NCBI RefSeq assembly: GCF_020686945.1
Contig: NZ_JAJEPR010000006.1
Location: 92,840 to 156,839 of the forward strand
Source: Limivivens faecihominis
GTDB lineage: Bacteria; Bacillota; Clostridia; Lachnospirales; Lachnospiraceae
Reading direction: 5' to 3'
Length of the DNA stretch: 64,000 bases
This document shows, piece by piece, positions 55,104 to 63,891 of the stretch. The position numbers and the translations under genes were made by a program. Below the pieces are notes generated by a model. That model was not told the DNA's origin and searched no databases. It worked only from the letters and a program-made list of their open reading frames with translations. Within the stretch, counting starts at the first letter, position 1; each line of letters starts with the position of its first letter.

Positions 55104-56765
55104 TTATTTCTCTGTCAGTGCCTGTACTTCCTCTGTGATCTCAGCTCCGCCCTCAGCGTTCCACTCTTCTACGAAGGTGTCAAAAGCTTCGATGGGCTCC
55201 TCGCCGATGATGATCTTCAGGAAGGTCTCGTCCTCTTTTTTCTTCAGGTTGGTCCATTTGCGCTCCATGGTCTCTGTCTGGGTGTAGGTGATACTGTACA
55301 CTTTATTTACAATTCCTTCCGCGGAAGCTTCTTCCACAGCGGAAGATCCCATCAGCAGGGAGTAAAGTCTGCCGAAGTTGGTGTTGTCGGTGTTCCATTT
55401 TTCAATACTCATATCGTCATAGGGCGCTTCCAGACAATCTGGCAGAGCAGCCAGATCTGCCTGTAAGAGTTTGTAGTTCAACGGATCAAATTCCGGAACC
55501 TCTTCACCTTTCATCTCTGCATTGAGAGCCTGAACAGAATAGGTATTTTCATCCAGCGGTGTGATAACGACACGTCCGGGATAATAGCTGAGGTCCAGAT
55601 CGGTCTCTGACTGGAAGGTTCCCTCATTGACACGGAGATAATTATTCAGAAGGAAAGCTGCCTCCGGATGCTCGTAGCCTTTCCGTACGACACAGTAGGA
55701 ACCGCCCACACCGGCAAGCTTCGCATACCACTGACCGTCTGCTGCGAGAGGAGCCGCATAAGCTTTCCACTCCATATCCGGCTCGTTGGCAATGCCGTCT
55801 TTTACATTGTAGCCATGCCACCACGGGGAGAAAAGGATGCCGACTTTACCGCTCTTCCAGGCCTCGTCTGCGTCTTTCCGGACACCCAGCTCCTGATCGA
55901 GGATTCCGTCCTCATACATCTTATTCAGCTCTGCCAGGGCTTCTTTCGTCTGCTCTGTCGTGGAGCCATAGACCGCCTTTCCCTCTTCATCCTGCACCCA
56001 GTAGCCCGGGTAAGCCTGATATGCCTGGAAAATACCGTCGAGATTGTTCAGGTTGTTCGTGGAAAGAAAGGTGTTGTAAACCGCGCCGTTGATCGTCGGA
56101 CCCACGATACCGATGGTGTTTTCTCCGCCCATCTTATTGTCCACGAAGGCTTTTGCCACCGTTTCCAGCTCCTCAATCGTGGTTGGCGCTTCCAGTCCCA
56201 GCTCATCCAGCCAGTCCTGACGAATCCACATGAGCACATAGCCGTCGGCCTCCACCTGCACGCTGGGGAGCGCCAGAAGCTTGCTGTCATAGGTGGCGTT
56301 TTCCAGGGCCTTTCCGTCTGTGGAATCGATGTTCTGCTTGATGATATCGCAGGCGTAAGTGTCGTAATAGTCCGTGAGATCCTCCAGCATATCGGACTGA
56401 GCCAGCTTCCGGAACTGCTGCTCGTTCACCACCAGAATATCCGGAATGTCGTTGGCTGCGATGGCCAGATTCAGTTTTTCATTATAATCGGAAGAGGAAG
56501 CGGACCATTTTACGGAAATATCAATGTTCATATTGTCTTTGATAAACCGGGTATAATAGTTGTCTGTGGCTGAATCGCCCTCCGGCATGGTGATGGTCGG
56601 ATTGATGGACTGCACGATCTCCACCGTTACCGGATCCTCATATTTTCCCAAAGGACTTACCGCTCCGCTTTCATCCACCGGAAGATTTTCCTCTGCATGT
56701 ACGCCAGTGGCTCCGCTCAGGGCCATCAGGCAGGCAAGACTTAAAATGACCATTTTTCTTTTCAT
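55104..56765 (-). CDS. Extracellular solute-binding protein of the LplA type
   Basis: The 553-residue secreted protein captures the oligosaccharide for the permease pair. It has a signal peptide with probable cleavage in GVHA-EE. The only Cys there (SLAC at residues 9-12) does not fit a good lipobox, so lipid anchoring is doubtful. The body has the two-lobed binding-protein pattern: NDIPDILVVNEQQFRKLAQS, ADGYVLMWIRQDWLDELGLE and GILFSPWWHGYNVKDG. The W/Y-rich segments suit sugar stacking. It is the first gene of the operon, and GGAGG precedes the ATG. Confidence 0.9.
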   Translation of the reverse strand: MKRKMVILSLACLMALSGATGVHAEENLPVDESGAVSPLGKYEDPVTVEIVQSINPTITMPEGDSATDNYYTRFIKDNMNIDISVKWSASSSDYNEKLNLAIAANDIPDILVVNEQQFRKLAQSDMLEDLTDYYDTYACDIIKQNIDSTDGKALENATYDSKLLALPSVQVEADGYVLMWIRQDWLDELGLEAPTTIEELETVAKAFVDNKMGGENTIGIVGPTINGAVYNTFLSTNNLNNLDGIFQAYQAYPGYWVQDEEGKAVYGSTTEQTKEALAELNKMYEDGILDQELGVRKDADEAWKSGKVGILFSPWWHGYNVKDGIANEPDMEWKAYAAPLAADGQWYAKLAGVGGSYCVVRKGYEHPEAAFLLNNYLRVNEGTFQSETDLDLSYYPGRVVITPLDENTYSVQALNAEMKGEEVPEFDPLNYKLLQADLAALPDCLEAPYDDMSIEKWNTDNTNFGRLYSLLMGSSAVEEASAEGIVNKVYSITYTQTETMERKWTNLKKKEDETFLKIIIGEEPIEAFDTFVEEWNAEGGAEITEEVQALTEK

Positions 56766-56807
56766 TCTCGTTACCTCCCATACGTTCTTGGTTTTGTTGA
56801 TGAGCCT

Positions 56808-56813
56808 ATTATA
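56808..56813 (-). promoter_or_regulatory. -10 element of the transporter/beta-galactosidase operon
   Basis: A perfect TATAAT lies 43 nt before the solute-binding protein start. No good -35 stands 16-18 nt upstream (CTGAAT is the nearest), which is typical of an activator-dependent promoter and fits control by the divergent AraC-type regulator. Confidence 0.55.
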
Positions 56814-56932
56814 GCGTTTTTTCCGCCAGATTCAGACTCACTTTTCCCACCGGAACGAGGACTTTTCTCTCCTGTTTTTTCCGAAATATCATAAAAGTGA
56901 ACCCTTTCGTAAAAGCAGTCCACCTTCCTCTA

Positions 56933-56960
56933 TTGACAAGGATTTTCCGTCAATTATAAT
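56933..56960 (+). promoter_or_regulatory. Promoter of the histidine kinase/response regulator pair
   Basis: Perfect TTGACA (56933-56938) and perfect TATAAT (56955-56960) with a 16-nt spacer. ATTGAC and GTCAAT form a small inverted repeat across the spacer. The leader is about 25 nt. Confidence 0.85.
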
Positions 56961-56990
56961 AAAACTATATCATAAAACGGGAGGGAGTTT

Positions 56991-58700
56991 ATGAAAATCT
57001 CATTAAAAATGCGGGTCTTTATCGTATTTTTCGGCGTGCTTTTTCTGCTAGTCGGCTCTTATCTTTTCACCGTCACGCGCTTTATCACCCGCTTCACCAC
57101 CAAGCAGCTGAATGATGATTACAACAGCCTTCTTCTGGAGGTCAGCGAGACGATGCAGAACCTTCTCTGGAATCTCACCCTGACTTCCGGCCAGCTTCTG
57201 GACAATGACGAGATTCAGGATACGATCCTCGCCTATCAGTCCTCTTCCTCACCCTACATTCGTCAGGAATACTACTCTTCCTTATTAAAAGATATCACGA
57301 TGCTGACCATGGCAAACAGCGACGTTTCCCTGCTCTATCTCTACGACAATGAGGATGAGGATTTTATTTTCAGCAGCTTTCCCGTTCAGGAAAACAGGAC
57401 CGGCGAACTTCCCGTGCTCTACGAAAATTCCGCCTTTGTCTTCTGCGGGCCCTGCTTCAGCCAGAGCAACTACAACGGCAATCCGGTACTGATCTTAAAC
57501 CGTACGGAAACCCTTCCCAATGGAAAAAACGTCACCCTCTCCATCGAGTCCGGCTTCTACTCCCTGACCCGCCTTCTGGAGATCGCCTCCCGGAAAGAGG
57601 CTTTTCTCGCCGTCACCGGCGCTTCCGAAGAGCTCCTTTACACCAATCTTCCTTCGGCTTCTTCCGCACTTCCGGCTCTCCTGGAAAAAGGAAAAAACGC
57701 CGATTACCGGAGCCTCACCAAGGAAATGTCTCAAGGCTGGAAAGTCTCCCTCATCCTTCCGGACCAGATCTATATCCGGGATTACTATCATTCCCTCCGG
57801 GATGTCCTTCTCTGCACGCTGTTGATCGCCGTCCTCATCGGCGCTCTGGCCTTCTATTTCTGGAAGAGCGTCTACACGCCGCTGCAGCTTTTCGACCGGC
57901 AGCTGGAGGAGCTTCTCACCGACGATTTTGACGCTTCTGCCATGCATTCGTCCATTCCTGAATACGAACATCTCCTCGGAAAAGTCTCAAAGCTCCAGCG
58001 CCAGATCCAGGAGATGATCCAGAAAATCATCCGTCAGGAACAGGTCAACACCAAGACCCAGACCGAGAAGCTCCGGGCCCAGATCAACCCGCACTTTCTT
58101 TTAAACACCTTAAATACCATGCACTGGATGGCGCTTATCAACAAACAGCCGGAGATCGATTCCATCACCCAGACCCTCTCCCACCTCTTAAGCTACAACC
58201 TGGACAAGGACAACGTCTCCACCAATCTGGAACGGGAGCTTTCCGCCCTCCAGGAATATGTCCAGCTTCAGAAAGTGCGCTACGATTTCCGTTTTGAGAT
58301 CCTGCGGCCTGAAAACGGAGAGCCGCTGAACTATCCCTGCCCCAAGTTTCTTCTACAGCCCCTGGTGGAAAACGCCCTGAAACACGGCTACCTTCCTGGT
58401 ATGGAAATCCGGATCGCCGTCAGCGTCGGCGAACGAATCTCCGTCACCGTCAGCGACACCGGTTCCGGCATGAAAACGGAGACCGCAGCCGCCATCAACG
58501 CCCAGTGGCAGGGCGCTCACTCGGAAGCCCTTCCCGCCTTCGGAATCGGCCTTTCCTATGTCATCCGGAGTCTCCATGAATTTTTCTCGGAGGACTGCTT
58601 TTTTGAAGTGCAGAGCGAGGAACAGAAAGGAACGACGTTTTTGATAGAAATACCCAAACAAAAAGGAGCTGGATATTATGCTGAAAATTCTGATCATTGA
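56991..58700 (+). CDS. YesM-like sensor histidine kinase
   Basis: The 569-residue membrane kinase has two membrane segments (residues 8-28 and about 270-290) that flank a 240-residue extracellular sensor. A HAMP-like linker and a coiled segment follow. The His_kinase domain of the LytS/YesM type carries the phospho-acceptor His in QINPHFLLNTLNTMHW near residue 367, the N-box LLQPLVENALKHG near 460, and the G-boxes SDTGSGM and GIGLSYV. It likely senses the external sugar or the loaded binding protein and phosphorylates the overlapping downstream regulator. Confidence 0.92.
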   Translation: MKISLKMRVFIVFFGVLFLLVGSYLFTVTRFITRFTTKQLNDDYNSLLLEVSETMQNLLWNLTLTSGQLLDNDEIQDTILAYQSSSSPYIRQEYYSSLLKDITMLTMANSDVSLLYLYDNEDEDFIFSSFPVQENRTGELPVLYENSAFVFCGPCFSQSNYNGNPVLILNRTETLPNGKNVTLSIESGFYSLTRLLEIASRKEAFLAVTGASEELLYTNLPSASSALPALLEKGKNADYRSLTKEMSQGWKVSLILPDQIYIRDYYHSLRDVLLCTLLIAVLIGALAFYFWKSVYTPLQLFDRQLEELLTDDFDASAMHSSIPEYEHLLGKVSKLQRQIQEMIQKIIRQEQVNTKTQTEKLRAQINPHFLLNTLNTMHWMALINKQPEIDSITQTLSHLLSYNLDKDNVSTNLERELSALQEYVQLQKVRYDFRFEILRPENGEPLNYPCPKFLLQPLVENALKHGYLPGMEIRIAVSVGERISVTVSDTGSGMKTETAAAINAQWQGAHSEALPAFGIGLSYVIRSLHEFFSEDCFFEVQSEEQKGTTFLIEIPKQKGAGYYAENSDH

Positions 58701-60054
58701 TGACGATATGCTGACACGAAAGGGCATCCAGATGCTGATGCCCTGGGAAAAACATGAAATGAAGATCGTTGGAGAGAGTTCCAACGGACAGGAGGCCCTG
58801 GGTTTTCTGGAAGATCATGCCGTGGACCTGGCCCTCGTGGATCTCGATATGCCGGTCATGGACGGAATGACCTTTATCGAAAAGGCCTCAAAGCTCTATC
58901 CCGACCTCAACTATGTGGTCCTGACGGTCCACACGGAATTTGAATACATTCAGGGAGTGCTGCGGGCCGGGGCTATCGACTACATTGCCAAGACCCAGTT
59001 TGACAAAGAAAATTTTGATCAGATCTTGGACCGGATCTCCGCCGCCATCCAGAAAAAGACGGCCGCTTCCGCTTCTCTTAATTGGAAAGAATGTAAAATT
59101 CTCTATCCTGCTCTCTTCGCCCTGGTCACTGTGGACACAGAAAACGAGGAGATGGTATTTCAATTTCTGGAAATGAATAAATTGAATGAAGAAAAGGATT
59201 TGTATGAACTGCTTCCCGGCGTCTGGGTCTTTCCTTCCGAGAAGAACAGTTTCTTTTTTCCGGAAAATTTCACCAATTCCATGCTGCTCCACATTCAGGA
59301 TGTGGCCGAGATGACTTACGCGGAGCTCGGAAAACTACTGCGCTCCTACGTCCGCAATCTCTTTTTCTACGATTACCGACCCATCCACGCCGTAAACGAG
59401 AAGCACGCCTACGAGCTCCAGGAAAAGATCTCCATCCATCATACGGAAAGCATCGAAGCTCTGAAAAAGGAATGGCTCTCCCTGAACTGGGTTCACGAAA
59501 ATTTCCTCTTCGATCAGATCCGCTTCGATTTAAAGAACAGCAGACTAAAACCCGCCAGCCTGTACCATCTGCTCCTTTCACTGGAAAATGTCTGGAACTC
59601 TGCGTACAGCGAGCTGACCGGCAACGCCATCCAGCTTCCCGCCGTCTTCCATAACTGGACCGAGGTGGAAAACTGGCTTCTGGCTGTGTATAAAAAAACA
59701 AATTATTTTCAGGAAAATTCGAGATACTCAAGCGCCGTCACCCGAAGCATCCTGAATGTGAAAAACTTTGTGGACGCCCACTATCAGGAGCCCATCGACT
59801 CCACGGAAATCGCTCGGAACGCCCAGATGAGCTACGGCTATTTCAGCCGCTGCTTTCATGATATCATCGGCGTCTCCTTCAGCGACTACTGCAGCCAGAT
59901 CCGGATCTCCCACGCCAAAGAGCTGCTCCTTAACACGGACAAGACTGTCCAGGAGATCGCTTTTCTTACCGGCTACAACAACGAAAAATATTTCAGCCGC
60001 ATTTTCAAGAAACTGACGAACGTAAGCCCCAGTGAGTTCCGGAAAAACGCTTAA
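58678..60054 (+). CDS. YesN-like response regulator with AraC DNA-binding domain
   Basis: The 458-residue regulator has an N-terminal receiver domain (acidic IIDDD at residues 6-10, phospho-acceptor Asp55 in LVDLDMPVMDG, Thr in VLTVH, Lys105 in DYIAKTQ). A 240-residue middle region follows, and then a C-terminal AraC double helix-turn-helix (DSTEIARNAQMSYGYFSRCF and VQEIAFLTGYNNEKYFSRIF). Its start lies 23 nt inside the kinase gene, so they are coupled. It probably activates the divergent transporter operon. Its stop overlaps the convergent ABC gene by 4 nt. Confidence 0.92.
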   Translation: MLKILIIDDDMLTRKGIQMLMPWEKHEMKIVGESSNGQEALGFLEDHAVDLALVDLDMPVMDGMTFIEKASKLYPDLNYVVLTVHTEFEYIQGVLRAGAIDYIAKTQFDKENFDQILDRISAAIQKKTAASASLNWKECKILYPALFALVTVDTENEEMVFQFLEMNKLNEEKDLYELLPGVWVFPSEKNSFFFPENFTNSMLLHIQDVAEMTYAELGKLLRSYVRNLFFYDYRPIHAVNEKHAYELQEKISIHHTESIEALKKEWLSLNWVHENFLFDQIRFDLKNSRLKPASLYHLLLSLENVWNSAYSELTGNAIQLPAVFHNWTEVENWLLAVYKKTNYFQENSRYSSAVTRSILNVKNFVDAHYQEPIDSTEIARNAQMSYGYFSRCFHDIIGVSFSDYCSQIRISHAKELLLNTDKTVQEIAFLTGYNNEKYFSRIFKKLTNVSPSEFRKNA

Positions 60055-61682
60055 ATCTGAAGAATTCGTCCCATCTTCGCGGAAGTCCGGTGGGAGATAG
60101 AGATCACCGTGCGGTTTTCGGAGACTCGTTTCAGGGCATCGAGGACTTCTTTCTCGGTCTCGGCATCCAGGTTGGCTGTGATCTCGTCGAGGAGAAGAAG
60201 GTGCGGTTCTGCGGCTGCGGCTCTCGCGATGGAGAGGAGCTGCCATTGACCCTGGGAGAAAAGCTCCGGCGTGCAGACTGTATCGTAACCTTTTTCCAGA
60301 CTCTCGATGGCCCCGGAAAGGCCGGTGAGCGCAGCTGCGGCCCGCACCTGTTTCTCGGAAATTTTTTTATCATAAAGGGTGATCTGATCCCGGACGGTTC
60401 CCGGCACCATGTGGAAGGACTGCTCCACATAGCCGAAGAGTTTCCGCCGGTCTTTTTCCCTGATTTCGGAGGAGGGAACGCCGTGGATCGTGACACTGCC
60501 CTTCTGGGGTTTGTAAAGACCGAGGAGCAGCTTCATGATTGTGCTCTTTCCGGCTCCGGTCCGGCCCGCCAGAGTGACCTGATCGCCATCCAGCACCTGG
60601 AAGCTTAAGCGATCCAGCACCACATGTTCGTCGTAACCAAAGGTCACGTTTTTCAGTTCTACAAAGGGCAGTTTTTCCTGCATCTTCTGTTCTTTTTCTT
60701 CTAGAGGCTCTTTCTCCTCCAATTCGAAAAATTCATTGATCCTGTGGATGCCGGCCAGGGCAGACTGGATCGTCTGAATCTCCATGCCAAGGCTCTCCAC
60801 CGGGCCGAAAATCTGGGAAATATAGTTGATGACAGCCACGGCTGTTCCGGCTGACATACCGAAGAAGGCCAGAACTTCCGGATTTCCGCTGGCGGAAAGG
60901 AGCATGACAACGGCTACCACAATCGCATTCAGAATCAGGATCACCGGTGAATAGACGGCGTCATAGAAATTCGTCCGCTCCATAGCCTGATAGCTCTCGC
61001 CGATGTACTGGTCGTAACGCTCTTCCATATAATTCTCTTTGCCGAGGCAATGGATCGTCCGGATGTTGTGCAGGGTCTCCGGCACATGGGCGGAAGCCCG
61101 GCCAACGGCTTTCCGGTTCGCGATCTGGGCTGCCAGCATATTTTTCTGCACATGTCTCGTAAACCCGAAGAGGAACGGAAGGATCACGAGCAGAACGAGG
61201 GTCAGACCGCAGTTCTGAAACCAGATCACGACCAGAATGCTGACGATCTTGCAGGCGTCCGCAAACATGCTGATGATACCTGAGGTAAAGAGATTTTCCA
61301 CGGTGTCCACATCACCGACAAAACGGGAAACCAGCGTACCCGGCTCCTGCTGGTTGATGCTGTCCGCCGTGAGGTTCACAAACTTTTCCATCAGCCTGCT
61401 TCTTAAGGCGTGGGTGATCTTCTGGCCGAAGACCGTGAGAAGTCCTTCTCTTGCTGACTCCAGAAAACCAGTCAGCGCCAGCATGAGAAAATAAAGAACG
61501 ATGAAGGGCACGGAAACGCCTGTCCCCGCCGTGATGGTATCGACGATCTTCGCCAGAATCAGCGGAGGGATCAGCGTCGCAACGACGGCGCCCACAACGG
61601 CTACAACAATGCCCAGAGAAAGCCATTTCTGCTTTTTCACGGTGTCAAAGATTACATTTCTGACCATTCCTTTTTGTTTCAT
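60051..61682 (-). CDS. ABC exporter half-transporter with catalytic Walker B and degenerate signature
   Basis: The 543-residue protein has an ABC1-type membrane domain with six segments (residues 15-310) and a nucleotide-binding domain. Walker A is LAGRTGAGKSTIMKL near 370. The signature is FSQGQWQLLSIARA in place of LSGGQ. Walker B is HLLLLDEITANLD with the catalytic Glu, and the switch His is in ISISHRTS. The domain ends soon after, so it is short. It overlaps the partner gene by 4 nt. Together they form a heterodimer with one active and one inactive ATP site. Substrate unknown. Confidence 0.88.
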   Translation of the reverse strand: MKQKGMVRNVIFDTVKKQKWLSLGIVVAVVGAVVATLIPPLILAKIVDTITAGTGVSVPFIVLYFLMLALTGFLESAREGLLTVFGQKITHALRSRLMEKFVNLTADSINQQEPGTLVSRFVGDVDTVENLFTSGIISMFADACKIVSILVVIWFQNCGLTLVLLVILPFLFGFTRHVQKNMLAAQIANRKAVGRASAHVPETLHNIRTIHCLGKENYMEERYDQYIGESYQAMERTNFYDAVYSPVILILNAIVVAVVMLLSASGNPEVLAFFGMSAGTAVAVINYISQIFGPVESLGMEIQTIQSALAGIHRINEFFELEEKEPLEEKEQKMQEKLPFVELKNVTFGYDEHVVLDRLSFQVLDGDQVTLAGRTGAGKSTIMKLLLGLYKPQKGSVTIHGVPSSEIREKDRRKLFGYVEQSFHMVPGTVRDQITLYDKKISEKQVRAAAALTGLSGAIESLEKGYDTVCTPELFSQGQWQLLSIARAAAAEPHLLLLDEITANLDAETEKEVLDALKRVSENRTVISISHRTSAKMGRILQI

Positions 61683-63427
61683 GACTCTCTCCCTCCTTTC
61701 TCTTCCTGCTCCTCAAAGAGTTCCCGGTACTCCGGCACTTCCCGGAGCAGATTTTCGTGAGTATCTACCTTCGCCTTGCCATTTTCCATCCAGATGATCT
61801 GATCCATCTCCGGAAAAAGATAGAGCCGATGGGAAATCAGAAGCACGATGTTATCTCTGACAAGCTCTTTTAAGTTGGCAAAAATCTGTCTTTCTGTGGT
61901 CTTATCAAGGGCTGAGAAAGGATCGTCCAGAATCAGCACCGGCTTTTTATGGCAGAGGGTTCTGGCCAGTGCCAGCCGCTGTCCCTGTCCGCCGGAGAGG
62001 CGCACGCCGCCGTTTCCAACGAGGGTCTCTGTTCCATCTTCCATTCCGGCAACTTCCTGATCCAGGCAGACGGCCTTCAGGAAATCGTCCACATTTTTGT
62101 TCTCACCCATCAGAATGTTGTTTTTCACGCTGTCGTTGAAAAGCTCCGGATCGTGGCCAAGATAGCCGATGGTTCCGGTGCGCTCCGTATCCCTCATCGC
62201 GCGGAGTTCTTTTTCATCACAGGAAATGCTTCCCTCATAGGGATATTCGCAGAGGAAAACTTTTCCCAGCGTGGATTTTCCACAGGCCACAGAACCCGTG
62301 ATACCAATGATCTCGCCTTTTTTCGCCGTAAAGGAAATGTCATCCAGGATCTTCTTTCCGTCGGGATAAGCGAAGTTGACATGTTCCACTTTGAGCTCCC
62401 GGCATACTTTTTTCTCCTGAGATCTGTCTTCTTCCGGCTCCTCCTTCGGCGCCATCAGAGGCTTGATGCGGTTCCAGGAAACCTGGGCCTTATGTACGGC
62501 ATTGAAAAGCTTCGCCGCGCTGGAAGACTTGACGGAAAGCTTCACAAAACAGGCCAGGAAGGTCGTGAAAGCGGCGATACTCCAGCTTTTCCAGCCGGTT
62601 CCCAGCACATTTTTCTGACCGAAACAGAGGATAAAGAGCAGGCCTGCCATAGAAATGACCCGGTAAACCGGCGGCATGGCTGTGTTCCAAATATTTGCTT
62701 TTATCGCTGATTTTTCGTAGGCGGTAAGGTCAGCTTCATAGGCTTCCTGCCGTTCCTTCTCACAGCCGAACACCCGGTAGGTGATGGCATTCTGGGCCCG
62801 GTCCAGGGTTGCCGCGCTTAAAAGCCCGGACTGTTTCTTATAGGCTGCGCCCGTGCGCTGGATCATTTTTTTCATTTTCTCCGCCGTAATATAGGAAATC
62901 GGCGGGAAGAGCATGCTGAGAAGCGCCAGCCGCCAGTCATAACAGAGAAGCATGAGCGCGTAAGCTGCCAGAGCAACGCCCGTATCGAAGATCTCCGTCG
63001 TGAACTTCCGCATGCCCTCGGCACAGTCGTCCACGTCTAGGATCGCTTTGGTCATCACATCGCCTTCGCCCTCTTCCTTTAAGCTGGCCCGGCTCTTTGT
63101 AACGAGGCTCCGGTAGAGCACCTGCTTCATCCGACGGTTGACGTTGTTGGCGAAACGCCTCACATAGAAACGTTTCACATATCTGGAAACCTGTACGATG
63201 GCGATGGCCGCCACATAACCCAGCACCAGGCTCAACATGGCGGCAGTCTCACTGTTTCCGTTCAGGATATCCACCAGGCAGCCGGTCATTTTTCCTTCAA
63301 ACCAGGGTCCTGCCAGAAGCCCCAGGTTGTAAATGAGACCGGACAGAGTAATCAGGACAAGCACTTTCCACTCCAGCCTGAAATAGGCCAGCACCCGGTC
63401 CGACTGAAACCGTTCCTTTTTCATCAC
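61679..63427 (-). CDS. ABC exporter half-transporter with canonical signature and non-catalytic Walker B
   Basis: The 582-residue protein has an ABC1-type membrane domain (residues 20-310) and a nucleotide-binding domain with Walker A ITGSVACGKSTLGKV near 380, signature VRLSGGQGQRLALAR, and Walker B VLILDDPFSALD, in which Asp replaces the catalytic Glu. The switch His is in LLISHRLY. It complements its partner: the intact signature here faces the partner's intact Walker B. It overlaps the MarR gene by 4 nt. Relatives export drugs, peptides or lipids. Confidence 0.88.
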   Translation of the reverse strand: MMKKERFQSDRVLAYFRLEWKVLVLITLSGLIYNLGLLAGPWFEGKMTGCLVDILNGNSETAAMLSLVLGYVAAIAIVQVSRYVKRFYVRRFANNVNRRMKQVLYRSLVTKSRASLKEEGEGDVMTKAILDVDDCAEGMRKFTTEIFDTGVALAAYALMLLCYDWRLALLSMLFPPISYITAEKMKKMIQRTGAAYKKQSGLLSAATLDRAQNAITYRVFGCEKERQEAYEADLTAYEKSAIKANIWNTAMPPVYRVISMAGLLFILCFGQKNVLGTGWKSWSIAAFTTFLACFVKLSVKSSSAAKLFNAVHKAQVSWNRIKPLMAPKEEPEEDRSQEKKVCRELKVEHVNFAYPDGKKILDDISFTAKKGEIIGITGSVACGKSTLGKVFLCEYPYEGSISCDEKELRAMRDTERTGTIGYLGHDPELFNDSVKNNILMGENKNVDDFLKAVCLDQEVAGMEDGTETLVGNGGVRLSGGQGQRLALARTLCHKKPVLILDDPFSALDKTTERQIFANLKELVRDNIVLLISHRLYLFPEMDQIIWMENGKAKVDTHENLLREVPEYRELFEEQEEKGGRES

Positions 63428-63891
63428 TTCTCCTCCTCTTCCAAAAGCTTCGCCACATCTGTAAAGCCCTTCTGCCGCTGCCGTTTGGACTTCCAGTAGA
63501 GCGTATCAAGAGTCTTACAGAAGGCTTCTTTTTCCTCCCCGGGAAGCTCTGACAGAAGCCATTCATAAAAGACCGTCTCGATGTGGGCCTTGGAATTTTT
63601 CAGTTTTTCCGCCTTTTCCGTGGCGTAGAGAAGCTGGCTTCTGCCGTCCTCCGGGTTCGGCTTCCGGACAAGATAGCCTTTTGCTTCAAGACTCGCCACC
63701 CGCTTGGCCGCCGCTCCCTTGTCAATCTTCAACGTCTCCCGGACCTTCGTCTGGGTGATTCCCGGATTGTGGCGAACCAGATGGATCACATCAAATTCCG
63801 CGGTCCCCACTCCCTCTTCCTTCATGGTCTGCACCGTAAACTTGCTGACCTCCCGGGCGATCTTTGTCATTTTTCTTTCCGTGGCATCCAT
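63424..63891 (-). CDS. MarR family transcriptional regulator
   Basis: The 155-residue winged-helix protein has the MarR layout: helix AEFDVIHLVRHNPGITQTKVRETLKIDKGAAAKRVASLEAKGYLVR (residues 35-80; the key segments are GITQTKVRETLKIDKGAAAK and RVASLEAKGYLVRK) and the wing PNPEDGRSQLLYATEK. Helical ends form the dimer. It is the first gene of the MarR-ABC-ABC operon and likely represses it in the absence of ligand. ATG 63891 (MDATERKMTK) has GGGAG upstream and is preferred to a longer reading. Confidence 0.88.
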   Translation of the reverse strand: MDATERKMTKIAREVSKFTVQTMKEEGVGTAEFDVIHLVRHNPGITQTKVRETLKIDKGAAAKRVASLEAKGYLVRKPNPEDGRSQLLYATEKAEKLKNSKAHIETVFYEWLLSELPGEEKEAFCKTLDTLYWKSKRQRQKGFTDVAKLLEEEEK

